From NCBI GenBank assembly GCA_015658965.1, contig DQNX01000058.1, positions 1-12,292 on the forward strand: 12,292 bases of DNA, given 5' to 3'. This document shows positions 5,996-12,292 of this stretch, piece after piece. The translations under genes and the position numbers were made by a program. The stretch's first letter is position 1. The number at the start of each line of letters is the position of its first letter. The stretch comes from Gammaproteobacteria bacterium. Lineage in GTDB: Bacteria; Pseudomonadota; Gammaproteobacteria; PS1; Pseudothioglobaceae. The notes under the pieces are model-generated. The model saw nothing but the letters and a program-made list of their open reading frames with translations, did no database searches and was not told the origin of the DNA.

Positions 5996-7871
5996 TGGCC
6001 AAATTTCCTTTTTCTTCTAGCCATTTTTTACGATCGGGCGCGCGCTTTTTACTGAGTAACATATCCATGGTTTGAAAGACTTGTAGCGGGTTGTCCAAGG
6101 TAAGCTGAATAAGGCGTCTGGTGTCAGGCAACATGGTGGTTTCTCGCAATTGAGAAGGGTTCATTTCACCCAAGCCTTTAAAGCGTTGGACTTGAATCTT
6201 AACGCGTTTATTTTCACTTTCAATTTTTCTAATAATAGCATCTCTTTCATTGTTGTCTAATGCGTAATGCACTTGTTTGCCTGCATCGACTCTATAGAGA
6301 GGCGGCATGGCTACATAAATATGACCCTCTTTGACAAGTTTGGGAAAATGTTTAACAAATAAGGTGCAAATAAGTGTGGCAATGTGTGCGCCATCAGAGT
6401 CGGCATCAGCCAAAATACAAATCTTGCCATAGCGCAAGGCGGACAAGTCTTCACAATTGGGTTCCAGTCCAATGGCAACACTGATATCATGGATTTCATT
6501 GCTGGCAAGCACTTGGTCAGAGTCCACTTCCCAAGTGTTTAAAATCTTACCACGTAATGGTAAGATAGCTTGATATTCCTTGTCACGCGCTTGCTTAGCA
6601 GAGCCGCCTGCTGAATCTCCTTCCACCAAAAAAACCTCAGTTTGAGATAAATCTGTACTGGTGCAATCTGAAAGTTTTCCAGGTAGGGCAGGGCCGCTGA
6701 CTATTTTTTTACGAATGACTTTTTTGCCGGTTTTAAGCCGTGCTTGCGCATTCATAATGGCCAGTTCAGCAATTTTTTCAGCAACGCTAGTGTGTTGATT
6801 TAACCAAAGACTGAAGGCATCTTTGATAACATTGGCAACAAACCCTGCGCTCTCACGTGATGAGAGGCGTTCTTTGGTTTGTCCAGAAAACTGAGGGTCT
6901 AGCATTTTGATGGATAAAACATAGGCGATTTTTTGCCAAACGTCGTCTGGTGTGAGCTTGACGTTTTTAGGAATTAATTTTCTAAATTCACAAAACTCTT
7001 TAAGTGCATCCGTTAATCCTGATCGCAAGCCGTTAACATGTGTGCCACCATTAATAGTGGGAATCAGGTTGACGTAGCTTTCAGCGACGACATTGGTGTT
7101 GTATTCAGTCCAAGCCAATGAGCAATTGAGCTGTTGTTCTTCAGAGGCGAAATCAACCACAAAAGGGGAAGTAGGCAGACAATCGAGCCCATCCAATGCC
7201 ATGGATAAATAGTCTTTAAGACCATCTTTATACAGCCATTTATCAGTCGTGTCGTCAATTTCATTGTAAAAATTGATTTCCAGTCCTGGACATAAAACCG
7301 CCTTAGACCTAAGATTGTGGCGTAATTTAGTAACTGAGAATTTAATCGTGTCAAAAAATTGTGCATCGGGTGTGAATTTAACGGTGGTACCCGTATTACG
7401 CTTACCAACACTGCCAATTTCTTCTAAGTCAGTTTTTTTAAAGCCGTTAGAAAATGTGATGTAGTGCTCTTTTGAGTTACGCTTAATCCAGATTTCTACC
7501 GAAGTGGATAATGCATTAACCACTGAAATACCCACGCCATGTAAGCCGCCTGAAAATTGATAAGAGTCATTAGAAAATTTACCGCCAGCATGCAGTTTGG
7601 TGAGGATTACTTCAACACCAGATGTACCTTCTTTAGGGTGAATATCCACAGGCATGCCGCGACCATTGTCTTCTACAGATAAAGAGCCGTCTTTATAAAG
7701 TACTACTTTAATCACAGAGGCGTGCCCAGCAACTGCCTCATCAACACTATTGTCAATGACTTCTTGGGCCAGATGATTTGGGCGCTCAGTATCGGTATAC
7801 ATGCCTGGGCGTTTACGTACTGGCTCTAACCCGGTTAAAACCTCAATAGATGAGGCATCATAGTTACTCAT
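5988..7871 (-). CDS. parE: DNA topoisomerase IV subunit B
   Basis: ATPase subunit of topoisomerase IV, which unlinks daughter chromosomes together with ParC. The product has 627 residues, like E. coli ParE (630), and lacks the long insertion of gammaproteobacterial GyrB. The N-terminal GHKL ATPase shows EVIDNSVDEA with Asn41, DNGRGMP and GGLHGVGISVVN. The transducer domain contains YVNLIPTINGGTHVNGLR. The Toprim domain has EGDSAGG (about residues 417-423) and DADSDG with metal-binding Asp489 and Asp491. The C-terminus keeps QRFKGLGEMNP. The start at 7871 (MSNYDASSIEVLTG) matches the family. A possible extension to 7904 would reach back almost to the groEL terminator and has no homologous counterpart. 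There is no clear ribosome binding site upstream. ParC is not in the window. Confidence 0.96.
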   Translation of the reverse strand: MSNYDASSIEVLTGLEPVRKRPGMYTDTERPNHLAQEVIDNSVDEAVAGHASVIKVVLYKDGSLSVEDNGRGMPVDIHPKEGTSGVEVILTKLHAGGKFSNDSYQFSGGLHGVGISVVNALSTSVEIWIKRNSKEHYITFSNGFKKTDLEEIGSVGKRNTGTTVKFTPDAQFFDTIKFSVTKLRHNLRSKAVLCPGLEINFYNEIDDTTDKWLYKDGLKDYLSMALDGLDCLPTSPFVVDFASEEQQLNCSLAWTEYNTNVVAESYVNLIPTINGGTHVNGLRSGLTDALKEFCEFRKLIPKNVKLTPDDVWQKIAYVLSIKMLDPQFSGQTKERLSSRESAGFVANVIKDAFSLWLNQHTSVAEKIAELAIMNAQARLKTGKKVIRKKIVSGPALPGKLSDCTSTDLSQTEVFLVEGDSAGGSAKQARDKEYQAILPLRGKILNTWEVDSDQVLASNEIHDISVAIGLEPNCEDLSALRYGKICILADADSDGAHIATLICTLFVKHFPKLVKEGHIYVAMPPLYRVDAGKQVHYALDNNERDAIIRKIESENKRVKIQVQRFKGLGEMNPSQLRETTMLPDTRRLIQLTLDNPLQVFQTMDMLLSKKRAPDRKKWLEEKGNLANA

Positions 7872-7899
7872 AATGTTTAAAGTGATAATTTTGGCAAGT

Positions 7900-7908
7900 A
7901 TCATACCA
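7900..7908 (-). promoter_or_regulatory. Candidate extended -10 promoter of parE-queC
   Basis: The minus strand reads TGGTATGAT immediately after the groEL terminator T-run, matching the extended -10 pattern TGnTATAAT with one mismatch. No -35 can be seen, because that position falls inside the terminator hairpin. A promoter is needed here if the terminator is efficient. Confidence 0.35.
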
Positions 7909-7937
7909 AAAAAAAGCCCCGTAAAACGGGGCTTTTT
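7908..7937 (-). terminator. Strong rho-independent terminator after groEL
   Basis: An 11-base-pair perfect stem (arms 7911-7921 and 7927-7937, core AGCCCCG / CGGGGCT) with a five-base loop lies 17 bases beyond the groEL stop. On the minus strand it ends in eight T residues (7915-7908). The plus strand also carries five T residues, so the hairpin could work both ways, although no plus-strand gene ends here. Confidence 0.9.
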
Positions 7938-7954
7938 AATGAGTTTTGTATGGC

Positions 7955-9592
7955 TTACATCATACCGCCCATACCGCCCATACCGCCCATATCTGGCGCA
8001 GCTGGTGTTGAATCTTTAGGTGCATCTGTAACCATTGCCTCTGTAGTAATCATTAGTCCAGAGATACTTGCAGCATGCTGAAGTGCGGCACGCGTTACTT
8101 TTGTCGGATCAAGAATACCCATTTCTAGCATGTCGCCATAGGTCTCATTGCCTGCATTGTAACCATAGTTGCCTTTGCCATTTGCAACTTCATTTAGAAT
8201 CACTGAGGCCTCTCCACCACCATTGGTAACAATTTGTCGTAATGGTGATTCCATGGCATTTTTAAGTATTTGAATGCCAATATCTTGGTCGTGATTATCA
8301 CCTGAAAGACCATCTATCATCTTGATTGCGCGAACCAATGCAACGCCACCACCCGGAACCACGCCTTCTTCAACCGCAGCACGCGTTGCGTGCAACGCAT
8401 CATCGACACGGTCTTTCTTTTCTTTCATTTCAACTTCAGTGGCTGCACCGACTTGAATAATAGCAACACCGCCTGATAATTTAGCCAAACGTTCAAGTAG
8501 CTTCTCTTTGTCGTATTCAGAGGTTGTTTTTTCTATCTGTATATTAATTTGTGCAACGCGACCATCAATGTCCTTTTTGGTGCCAGAACCATCAACCACC
8601 ACTGTGTTGTCTTTTCCAACTTCAACACGTTTGGCAGAGCCTAATTGATCTTCAGTTATGGTTTCAAGTGATAAACCAACCTCTTCAGAGATAACTACAC
8701 CACCTGTCAGAACGGCCAAGTCTTGCAAAATAGCCTTGCGACGATCGCCAAATCCTGGTGATTTAACCGCTGCTACTTTAACAATACCACGCATGCTGTT
8801 AACCACTAGGGTTGCTAGGGCTTCACCTTCAATATCTTCGGCTATGATTAATAGCGGTCTGCCAGATTTTTGAGCAATTTCCAAAGTTGGAATCAGGTCG
8901 CGAATGTTTGAAATTTTTGAATCGTTTAATAAGATGTGCGGCATCTCTAAATCAGCACTCATGGTGTCTTGATTGTTGACAAAATAAGGTGATAAATAGC
9001 CACGATCAAATTGCATGCCTTCGACAACTTCCAAGGCGTTGTCAAAACCAGAGCCTTCTTCAACCGTAATAACGCCAGCTTTACCAACACGCTCCATGGC
9101 TTCCGCAATAATGTCGCCAACTGATGAATCGGAGTTGGCTGAGATGGTGCCCACTTGCGCAATGGCTTTAGTATCGTCACAAGGCTGTGATAATTCACGT
9201 AGCGCCTTAACAGCCGCTTCAGTGGCTTTATCAATACCGCGTTTAAGGTCCATAGGATTCATACCAGCAGCAACGGCTTTAACGCCTCCAACAACGAGTG
9301 CTTGTGCTAATACGGTAGCAGTTGTTGTACCATCACCCGCAATGTCGTTGGTTTTAGAAGCAACTTCTTTAACCATTTGTGCGCCCATGTTTTCAAACTT
9401 GTTTTCCAGTTCGATTTCTTGTGCAACCGTTACACCATCTTTAGTAATATGTGGCGAACCAAATGACCGGTCGATTACAACATTTCTACCCTTAGGGCCT
9501 AGCGTTACTTTAACTGCGTTAGCAAGCATGTTAACGCCATCTAACATTAAGTTTCTGGCATCTGAGCCAAATTTAATTTCTTTTGCTGACAT
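7955..9592 (-). CDS. groEL: 60 kDa chaperonin GroEL
   Basis: Tetradecameric ATP-driven folding chamber that works with GroES in the cytoplasm. It has 545 residues, against 548 in E. coli. The equatorial domain holds the nucleotide motif GDGTTTATVLA (Asp87) and Asp398 in RVDDALHATR, which is needed for ATP hydrolysis. The apical domain spans about 191-375 (GYLSPYFV start). The GVVPGGGVALVRA motif and the flexible C-terminal tail of GGM repeats (GGMGGMGGMM) are present. A strong ribosome binding site, AAGGAG, lies in the 11-base gap after groES, so the two are one operon. A strong terminator follows. There is a single groESL in the window, immediately downstream of rpoH. Confidence 0.99.
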   Translation of the reverse strand: MSAKEIKFGSDARNLMLDGVNMLANAVKVTLGPKGRNVVIDRSFGSPHITKDGVTVAQEIELENKFENMGAQMVKEVASKTNDIAGDGTTTATVLAQALVVGGVKAVAAGMNPMDLKRGIDKATEAAVKALRELSQPCDDTKAIAQVGTISANSDSSVGDIIAEAMERVGKAGVITVEEGSGFDNALEVVEGMQFDRGYLSPYFVNNQDTMSADLEMPHILLNDSKISNIRDLIPTLEIAQKSGRPLLIIAEDIEGEALATLVVNSMRGIVKVAAVKSPGFGDRRKAILQDLAVLTGGVVISEEVGLSLETITEDQLGSAKRVEVGKDNTVVVDGSGTKKDIDGRVAQINIQIEKTTSEYDKEKLLERLAKLSGGVAIIQVGAATEVEMKEKKDRVDDALHATRAAVEEGVVPGGGVALVRAIKMIDGLSGDNHDQDIGIQILKNAMESPLRQIVTNGGGEASVILNEVANGKGNYGYNAGNETYGDMLEMGILDPTKVTRAALQHAASISGLMITTEAMVTDAPKDSTPAAPDMGGMGGMGGMM

Positions 9593-9603
9593 ATTAATCT
9601 CCT

Positions 9604-9891
9604 TTATTCAACAACTGCGACAATATCGTCTTCACTCATGACCAGCAATGTTTCGCCGTCGACTTTAATTTCAGTACCAGCGTATTGACCAAACAATACT
9701 CGGTCACCCACTTTAACATCTAGGGAAAGCACATCACCATTGTCATTAATTCTGCCGTTACCAACCGCTAAAATTTTACCTTCTAAAGGTTTTTCAGTGG
9801 CTGAATCAGGAATGATAAGACCGCTAGCGGTGGTTTTTTCTTCTTCTGTTCTACGGACAATCACACGATCGTGAAGGGGGCGAATGTTCAT
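9604..9891 (-). CDS. groES: 10 kDa co-chaperonin GroES
   Basis: Heptameric lid of the GroEL chamber. It has 95 residues, as usual. NIRPLHDRVIVRR is the family N-terminus. The mobile loop that docks on GroEL covers about residues 17-33, with the hydrophobic contact GLII at 24-27. GKILAVGNG and VGDRVLFGQYAG are the core barrel motifs. The ribosome binding site AGGAGA sits 7 bases before the ATG. The 52-base gap from rpoH is AT-rich. It contains no CIRCE element and no recognisable sigma-32 promoter, and its only inverted repeat is an imperfect A/T hairpin (9913-9939) without a T-run. Confidence 0.98.
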   Translation of the reverse strand: MNIRPLHDRVIVRRTEEEKTTASGLIIPDSATEKPLEGKILAVGNGRINDNGDVLSLDVKVGDRVLFGQYAGTEIKVDGETLLVMSEDDIVAVVE

Positions 9892-9943
9892 TTTTTTCTC
9901 CTAAATAATAATAAATTTTAAAGCAAGCGACTTAAATTTTTTA

Positions 9944-10786
9944 TTAAAGTGCTTGAGCCTCTAAAGAGGTTTTAAGCTTTTGCATGGCTTTATTTTCAAG
10001 TTGACGAACCCGCTCAGCAGAAACACCATACTTGTTAGCTAAAGTATGTAGGGTCGTTTTTTCTTCTTTCAAGTACCTAGATTGTAAAATATCCAAACTT
10101 CTTGCATCTAATGAAGACAGTGCTTTGTACAATTGCTGCTGCTGATTTTTTTGAGTATCGTCTCTGAGTAACAGCTGCTCAGGTGTTTGCGTGTTATTAT
10201 CAGTTAGATAAAGCTCTGGCGCTGACGAGTCTTCACTGTCAGAAACCTCAAAAGCCACATCATTAAATTGTAGGCGTGATTCCATCTCTAATACATCTTG
10301 GCGCCGCACACCTAAATCGTTAGCGATTTTATCAGCTTGAGATTCATTCAACGAGCTGTAGATGTGTGATTTGGCTTGCCTAAGCTTGAAAAATAATTTG
10401 CGCTGAGCTTTGGTGGTGGCTACTTTAACAATTTTCCAATTTTTAAAGATAAACTCGTGAATTTCAGCACGAATCCAATAAACCGCAAAAGAAGCAAGAC
10501 GTACTTTTTTGTGTGGATTAAAGCGTTTTACCGCTTTCATTAGGCCAATCGTGCCTTCTTGAATAAGATCTGCTTGCTCTAAACCATAACCCTTGTAACC
10601 ATGGGCAATAAACGCTACAAAGCGCATGTGTGACAATACCAGCTTTCTAGCAGCGCTAAGATCGTGATTTTCGTAAAGCTCAATGGCTAAATCGTGCTCC
10701 TCTTCTGGGGTAAGAATTGGCGGATATTTTTGAACCCCTAATGAACTTGAAGCTCTAACAGCGGGTAAGGAAAAATCTTGATTCAT
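9944..10786 (-). CDS. rpoH: RNA polymerase heat-shock sigma factor sigma-32
   Basis: Directs RNA polymerase to heat-shock promoters such as those of groESL and dnaKJ. It has 280 residues (284 in E. coli). Region 2 contains DLIQEGTIGLMKAVKRFNP and RLASFAVYWIRAEIHEFI. It is followed by the sequence specific to RpoH, NWKIVKVATTKAQRKLFFKLR (RpoH box near residues 128-136), which separates it from RpoD and RpoS. Region 4 ends with the helix-turn-helix KYGVSAERVRQLENKAMQKL. The ATG at 10786 matches the family N-terminus, but no ribosome binding site precedes it. The leader holds a small inverted repeat instead (10801-10817). A good sigma-70-type promoter lies just upstream, and groESL follows on the same strand without a terminator. 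Confidence 0.97.
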   Translation of the reverse strand: MNQDFSLPAVRASSSLGVQKYPPILTPEEEHDLAIELYENHDLSAARKLVLSHMRFVAFIAHGYKGYGLEQADLIQEGTIGLMKAVKRFNPHKKVRLASFAVYWIRAEIHEFIFKNWKIVKVATTKAQRKLFFKLRQAKSHIYSSLNESQADKIANDLGVRRQDVLEMESRLQFNDVAFEVSDSEDSSAPELYLTDNNTQTPEQLLLRDDTQKNQQQQLYKALSSLDARSLDILQSRYLKEEKTTLHTLANKYGVSAERVRQLENKAMQKLKTSLEAQAL

Positions 10787-10800
10787 AACGTTATATGCAA

Positions 10801-10817
10801 CTAATGATTAATATTAG
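10801..10817 (-). promoter_or_regulatory. Inverted repeat in the rpoH leader
   Basis: CTAAT and ATTAG arms (5 base pairs, 7-base loop) lie in the short predicted 5' leader, 14 bases upstream of the rpoH ATG. The leader has no Shine-Dalgarno sequence. A weak AT-rich hairpin could melt with temperature, but it does not itself cover the start codon, so a thermosensor role is only speculation. Confidence 0.3.
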
Positions 10818-10828
10818 TAAGGAGTTAT

Positions 10829-10856
10829 ATTATACGCAATTTATACGTTATATCAA
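10829..10856 (-). promoter_or_regulatory. Sigma-70-type promoter of rpoH (and perhaps groESL)
   Basis: On the minus strand TTGATA (10856-10851) is separated by 16 bases from a perfect TATAAT (10834-10829). The -35 is formed by the last two sense codons of gmk. The predicted start near 10822 gives a leader of about 36 bases. This is the best promoter match in the window and would let rpoH be expressed apart from the murJ-yggX-gmk operon. Confidence 0.7.
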
Positions 10857-11453
10857 CTGTTTGAGTAAATCTTGATGTTTGTTTAATTGTTGCTCGAGTG
10901 TTAAGCGTTGAGTATGAATAATATTGCCTAAATCATTTAAAGCAACATTAAAATCATCGTTAATCACCAAATAATCAAACTCATCAAAGTGCTGCATTTC
11001 ACTCACTGCATCGCGCATTCTTCGCTCAATAATGCTTTGGTCGTCTTGACCTCGACCTGTTAAGCGTTCTTCTAAAGCTGAAATCGAAGGCGGTAAGATA
11101 AATATTCCAATTGCATCTTTAAAACTTTTTTTGACTTGTTGTGCACCTTGCCAGTCAATCTCCAAAATCACATCTTGACCTTTTGAAAGTAAATCTTTAA
11201 CGGTTTGTTTGGCGCTACCATAGTGGTTATCAAATACTTGAGCAGATTCGATAAAACCTTTGTTGTTGTTAATTTCATCAAATTCTGCTTTAGAGACAAA
11301 AAAGTAATTTTTGCCATGAATTTCACCCGCGCGAGCAGCGCGGGTTGTATGAGATACTGATACACACAAATTATCTAACTGTTCAATCAGTGCCTTAACC
11401 AATGAGGTCTTTCCGCAACCAGAAGGGGCAGCAATAATAAATAAGTTAGCCAT
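10848..11453 (-). CDS. gmk: Guanylate kinase
   Basis: Phosphorylates GMP to GDP with ATP, an essential step in GTP and dGTP supply. It has 201 residues (207 in E. coli). The Walker A loop APSGCGKT is at residues 9-16. The GMP-binding region includes SVSHTTRAAR (33-41), GKNYFFVS with Tyr50, and EIDWQGAQQV (98-107). The lid and C-terminal part contain LEERLTGRGQD and RRMRDAVSEM. The ATG shares one base with the yggX stop (TAATG). No strong ribosome binding site is present, so translation probably depends on reinitiation after yggX. The last codons carry the rpoH -35 element. In E. coli gmk neighbours rpoZ and spoT, which are absent here. Confidence 0.97.
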   Translation of the reverse strand: MANLFIIAAPSGCGKTSLVKALIEQLDNLCVSVSHTTRAARAGEIHGKNYFFVSKAEFDEINNNKGFIESAQVFDNHYGSAKQTVKDLLSKGQDVILEIDWQGAQQVKKSFKDAIGIFILPPSISALEERLTGRGQDDQSIIERRMRDAVSEMQHFDEFDYLVINDDFNVALNDLGNIIHTQRLTLEQQLNKHQDLLKQLI

Positions 11454-11722
11454 TATTTATCGGGTGTGTAGCCTTGAATGTCGTCAGCACCGTGTTCAGA
11501 AAAGAAAAATTTTTCCATTTGCTCTTTAAGGTAGCTTTGTGCTTTTTCATCGAGCATGTTAAGATTGTTCTCGTTAATTAGCATGGTTTGATGGTCTAGC
11601 CATAGCTGCCAGCCTTGTTTAGAAACGCCAGCCAAAATTCTTTTGCCTAATTCGCCTGGATAAGGGGCGCGATCTAGCGCTTCGAGTTCTTGGTTTAATT
11701 TTACGCAGTGAACAGTATTCAT
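11453..11722 (-). CDS. yggX: Fe(2+)-trafficking protein, YggX family
   Basis: Small cytoplasmic protein linked to iron handling and protection of Fe-S clusters from oxidative damage; the exact biochemical role in the family is not settled. It has 89 residues (91 in E. coli). It keeps the family signature PYPGELGKRI, the single conserved cysteine near the N-terminus (Cys6), QTMLINENNLNM in the middle, and the IQGYTPDK C-terminus. The start codon overlaps the murJ stop (ATGA), and GAGAAA lies a few bases upstream inside murJ. It forms a tightly packed unit with murJ and gmk. The usual partner mutY is not in the window. Confidence 0.95.
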   Translation of the reverse strand: MNTVHCVKLNQELEALDRAPYPGELGKRILAGVSKQGWQLWLDHQTMLINENNLNMLDEKAQSYLKEQMEKFFFSEHGADDIQGYTPDK

Positions 11723-12292
11723 AGTTTTCTCAGGTTAACGCCTAAAAATTTTAGACTTATAAAATAAATGAACACCGATAAGCAAATGGTTGTAGCCAGC
11801 ATGCTGATACGTGAAAAAGCATCAGCTTCTAAATAAACACTCTGCGCTTGATCAAAGTTCAAAATAAAGATAGCCATTATAAAGCTTGCAGCCAAAACTT
11901 TAAAAAACATTTTGAATAAATCCTTAGAAAAATTAAAAATAGCTTGCTGCTTTAGGTAAAAATATAAAATATAAGCATTAATAACCGCGGCAATTGAGGT
12001 GGCTGCTGCTAGGCCAACATGGTCAAAATAATAACCGAAAATAATGTTTAAAACCACGTTTGAGAGCATGGCAATAACCCCTGCTTTAACCGGGGTTTTG
12101 GTGTCACCTCTGGCTAAAAATACCGGTGCTAAAATTTTAACCACAATAAAAGCCATCAGTCCAGAGCCATACGCCATTAGACTTAAAGAGGATTGGTGTG
12201 CGGCAAACACGCTAAAAGCGTCATATTGAAACAAGGTGATAATTAAGGGTGCAGCCAGCAGTAGCAATCCGGCGCAAGCCGGCAGGCCTAAA
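11719..12292 (-). CDS. murJ: Lipid II flippase MurJ, C-terminal part (5' end outside window)
   Basis: Inner-membrane flippase of the MOP superfamily that moves lipid II to the periplasmic face for peptidoglycan synthesis. About 190 residues are visible and the frame is open to the right edge, so the TTG at 12267 is not the start. The family motif LARGDTKTPVKAG is present after IVVKILAPVF, matching the E. coli YSRQDIKTPVK region. About six hydrophobic helices can be seen, for example LSLMAYGSGLMAFIVV, VIAMLSNVVLNIIFGY and ISMLATTICLSVFIYFI. The protein ends with the short charged tail NLRKL. The stop overlaps the yggX start by four bases (ATGA). Confidence 0.93.
   Translation of the reverse strand, partial: LGLPACAGLLLLAAPLIITLFQYDAFSVFAAHQSSLSLMAYGSGLMAFIVVKILAPVFLARGDTKTPVKAGVIAMLSNVVLNIIFGYYFDHVGLAAATSIAAVINAYILYFYLKQQAIFNFSKDLFKMFFKVLAASFIMAIFILNFDQAQSVYLEADAFSRISMLATTICLSVFIYFISLKFLGVNLRKL

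Noticed and set aside
5988..7871. Assignment as GyrB instead of ParE
   Set aside because: The length of 627 residues, absence of the GyrB insertion, and the EVLTGLEPVRKRPGMYTDT N-terminus fit ParE.
7872..7904. Upstream start giving ParE an 11-residue extension
   Set aside because: The extension has no counterpart in ParE, and ATG 7871 fits the family start; the extended version would begin at the terminator edge.
7958..7990. Tandem 9-base repeats at the groEL end
   Set aside because: They encode the normal GGM tail of GroEL and are not an independent repeat element.
9015..9641. 208-codon open frame on the plus strand opposite groEL
   Set aside because: It mirrors the codon structure of groEL on the opposite strand, is rich in Ser, Pro, Thr and Ala, has no recognisable domain, and overlaps a certain gene completely.
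9913..9939. Hairpin between rpoH and groES as a terminator
   Set aside because: The stem is almost entirely A/T with a bulge and is followed by ATTATTATT, not a T-run, so termination is unlikely.
9987..10000. CTTGAAAA on the minus strand inside the rpoH end as a sigma-32 -35 for groESL
   Set aside because: No CCCCAT-like -10 occurs at the required 13-15 base spacing; the sequence is explained by rpoH codons for Leu-Glu-Asn.

Overview
The window looks like core chromosome of an AT-rich gammaproteobacterium. Every recognisable protein (MetG, oligopeptidase A, FabF, AcpP, QueC, ParE, GroEL/ES, RpoH, Gmk, YggX-type protein, MurJ) resembles its Escherichia coli counterpart over its visible length. 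The AT-rich composition and reduced intergenic space would fit a free-living or symbiotic sulfur-oxidiser of the SUP05/Thioglobaceae type, but that placement is a guess from memory and was not tested. I see no transposase, integrase, phage gene, CRISPR array or attachment site.

Left part (1-3701), plus strand: the 3' half of metG, a short terminator, a 248-base spacer with small inverted repeats and a candidate stable-RNA promoter, a tRNA-Ser(GGA) gene with encoded CCA, prlC/opdA (zinc oligopeptidase A), and a 71-codon gene for a small membrane-anchored or exported protein that I do not recognise. The small gene meets fabF tail to tail with 2 bases between them.

Right part (3704-12292), minus strand throughout. 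In transcription order (right to left) it reads murJ (5' end cut off by the window), yggX and gmk, with start/stop codons overlapping by 4 and 1 bases. Next come rpoH with a good sigma-70-type promoter whose -35 lies in the last codons of gmk, then groES-groEL, then a strong terminator. Beyond that are parE-queC (8-base overlap), and finally acpP and fabF, separated by a hairpin with a T-run that probably lets only part of acpP transcription continue into fabF.

Functionally the window is housekeeping: translation (metG, tRNA-Ser), protein turnover (prlC), fatty acid synthesis (acpP, fabF), tRNA modification (queC), chromosome segregation (parE), the heat-shock sigma factor next to its classical chaperonin target (rpoH-groESL), nucleotide supply (gmk), Fe-S/oxidative protection (yggX) and cell-wall lipid II export (murJ). 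The points most worth checking are rpoH placed directly upstream of groESL with no visible sigma-32 promoter or CIRCE between them, the unrecognised small gene, and the repeat-bearing spacer before the tRNA. I found no convincing evidence of a new multi-gene system.
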